Source: Omphiscola glabra (taxonomy: Eukaryota; Mollusca; Gastropoda; Lymnaeidae). From it: a stretch of 64,000 nt of DNA. The notes under the pieces are model-generated. The model was not told the DNA's origin and made no database searches. It saw nothing but the letters and a program-made list of their open reading frames with translations. The stretch is taken from assembly GCA_964017045.1 (NCBI GenBank), contig OZ024795.1:28186366-28250365 (forward strand), written 5' to 3'. Numbering within the stretch: position 1 is the stretch's first letter; the number at the start of each line of letters is the position of its first letter. Below, piece after piece: positions 63,232-64,000 of the stretch. A program made the position numbers and the translations under genes.

Positions 63232-63976
63232 TCTTCATTCAAATAACTAAATAATAATTTATGAACCCTATTGTAAGATACCTTACTCGTCCCATTCACC
63301 CACCCCAAGATATTTACAGTTTATCAAATAAAACATTTTCTTAAACACGTAACAGAAAATTGAATTGATAAAAAAAATCCAAAAACTTCTTTACAAAACT
63401 GTAGAAACTGTCTTGAAAGAACATTAAATTTCTAAAAATGTTGATTAACAATAATAATGGCATAATGCCGCTGGGAGCGTGCGACCCCCTAGTGGTTTAA
63501 GGTTTCCTAAAGGCGTAAAGTCCCATATAGTCATCAGGTCCCTTAGAAAACAATGACTCCAAGAGGCGTGAGTTTACTTAGAGGCGATAGGCCCTATAGA
63601 GGCATAAGGTCTCTTAGAACAGAAGGCCTCTAGCTGCGTGACTTTTTAAAAAGAAATTCGACTATGAGTGGGTCTTTGTACAATTGGTATGGATTTTAGA
63701 GTCATAATTGTCTATGACTGGGCCTTAATAATTTCCTGTCCTAAACATCATCTTTTGAAACATACACTTAACAAATGTTAAATGGCTTCAAATGGTATGT
63801 TTTACACATGAAAAAGTTAATTGTCTTTTTCATGACTATCATTTGGATGCTGAGTTTCATTATGTTTTACAATATTGTTTTTGCTACATTACGGGCAGTC
63901 AGTAAATTATTGCCTGAAGCTCTCTACTTAAATAATCAATAATATTTGAAACATTAATCAACATCTTCTTCTCCCA
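63232..63976. other. Spacer
   Basis: No gene. Loose GAGGC(G/A)(T/A)AAGGTC-type repeats at 63480-63640 suggest an old degenerate array. Confidence 0.45.
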
Positions 63977-64000
63977 ACTTTGGCGCAGCGAGCTTAACTC
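63977..64000 (+). mobile_element. CAGTGGCGTA MITE, copy D, cut by the window edge
   Basis: TTTGGCGCAGCGAGCTTAAC and the final TC match the first 25 bases of copies B and C with two or three changes; the remainder lies beyond the window. Confidence 0.75.

Overview
This is eukaryotic, AT-rich, intron-containing nuclear DNA, dominated by tandem repeats and dead transposable elements. I infer an invertebrate animal, most likely a gastropod mollusc. The reasons are two SPIN-like hAT miniature elements (SPIN is known from tetrapods, a triatomine bug and the pond snail Lymnaea), an RTE-type LINE, and a PLAC8/onzin-like gene of the kind common in molluscs. The species is not proved. There is no bacterial operon, CRISPR array, rRNA or convincing tRNA.

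One host gene can be reconstructed. It is a three-exon PLAC8 (onzin/cornifelin-like) gene on the minus strand, with coding exons at 45927-45606, 44289-44153 and 42869-42768. Acceptors and donors are clean, splice phases fit (1/2, then 0), and the spliced protein is 186 residues. Exon 1 carries one unit of a 32-bp minisatellite inside the PLAC8 domain. About 1.4 kb upstream lies a decayed partial copy of the exon end and following intron, in which the same unit is amplified about ten-fold.

The rest, left to right. 0-4 kb: SPIN-like MITEs and 23-, 31- and 21-bp minisatellites. 4.9-7.0 kb: a 99-bp satellite built from a hAT terminus, with a roughly 494-bp higher-order period, running into a hAT transposase relic that contains a 44-bp tandem expansion. 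11.8-12.9 kb: a LINE reverse-transcriptase relic. 13-24 kb: MITEs and minisatellites. 25.2-26.3 kb: a minus-strand LINE RNase H/C-terminal relic joined to a 32-bp minisatellite. 26.3-31.8 kb: dense minisatellites, a 620-bp GATA array and a 1.16-kb G-rich 18-bp array. 35-37.3 kb: a pogo/mariner-like MITE and a 46-copy 32-bp minisatellite. 40.7-44 kb: a hAT (ZMYM1-like) relic and a mariner-like element, each interrupted by the same CAGTGGCGTA MITE. 42.7-47.4 kb: the PLAC8 locus. 48.3-49.1 kb: a hAT MITE and a poly-A/palindrome structure. 54.9-58.2 kb: a deleted piggyBac relic with acidic 19-residue repeats, then an RTE LINE. 58.8-64 kb: more MITEs, a roughly 585-bp tandem duplication split by a solo LTR, and one MITE end at the window edge.

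A recurring theme is that short stretches of coding or transposon-terminal DNA have been amplified in place. The longest open frames here are by-products of arrays whose period is a multiple of three, not genes.
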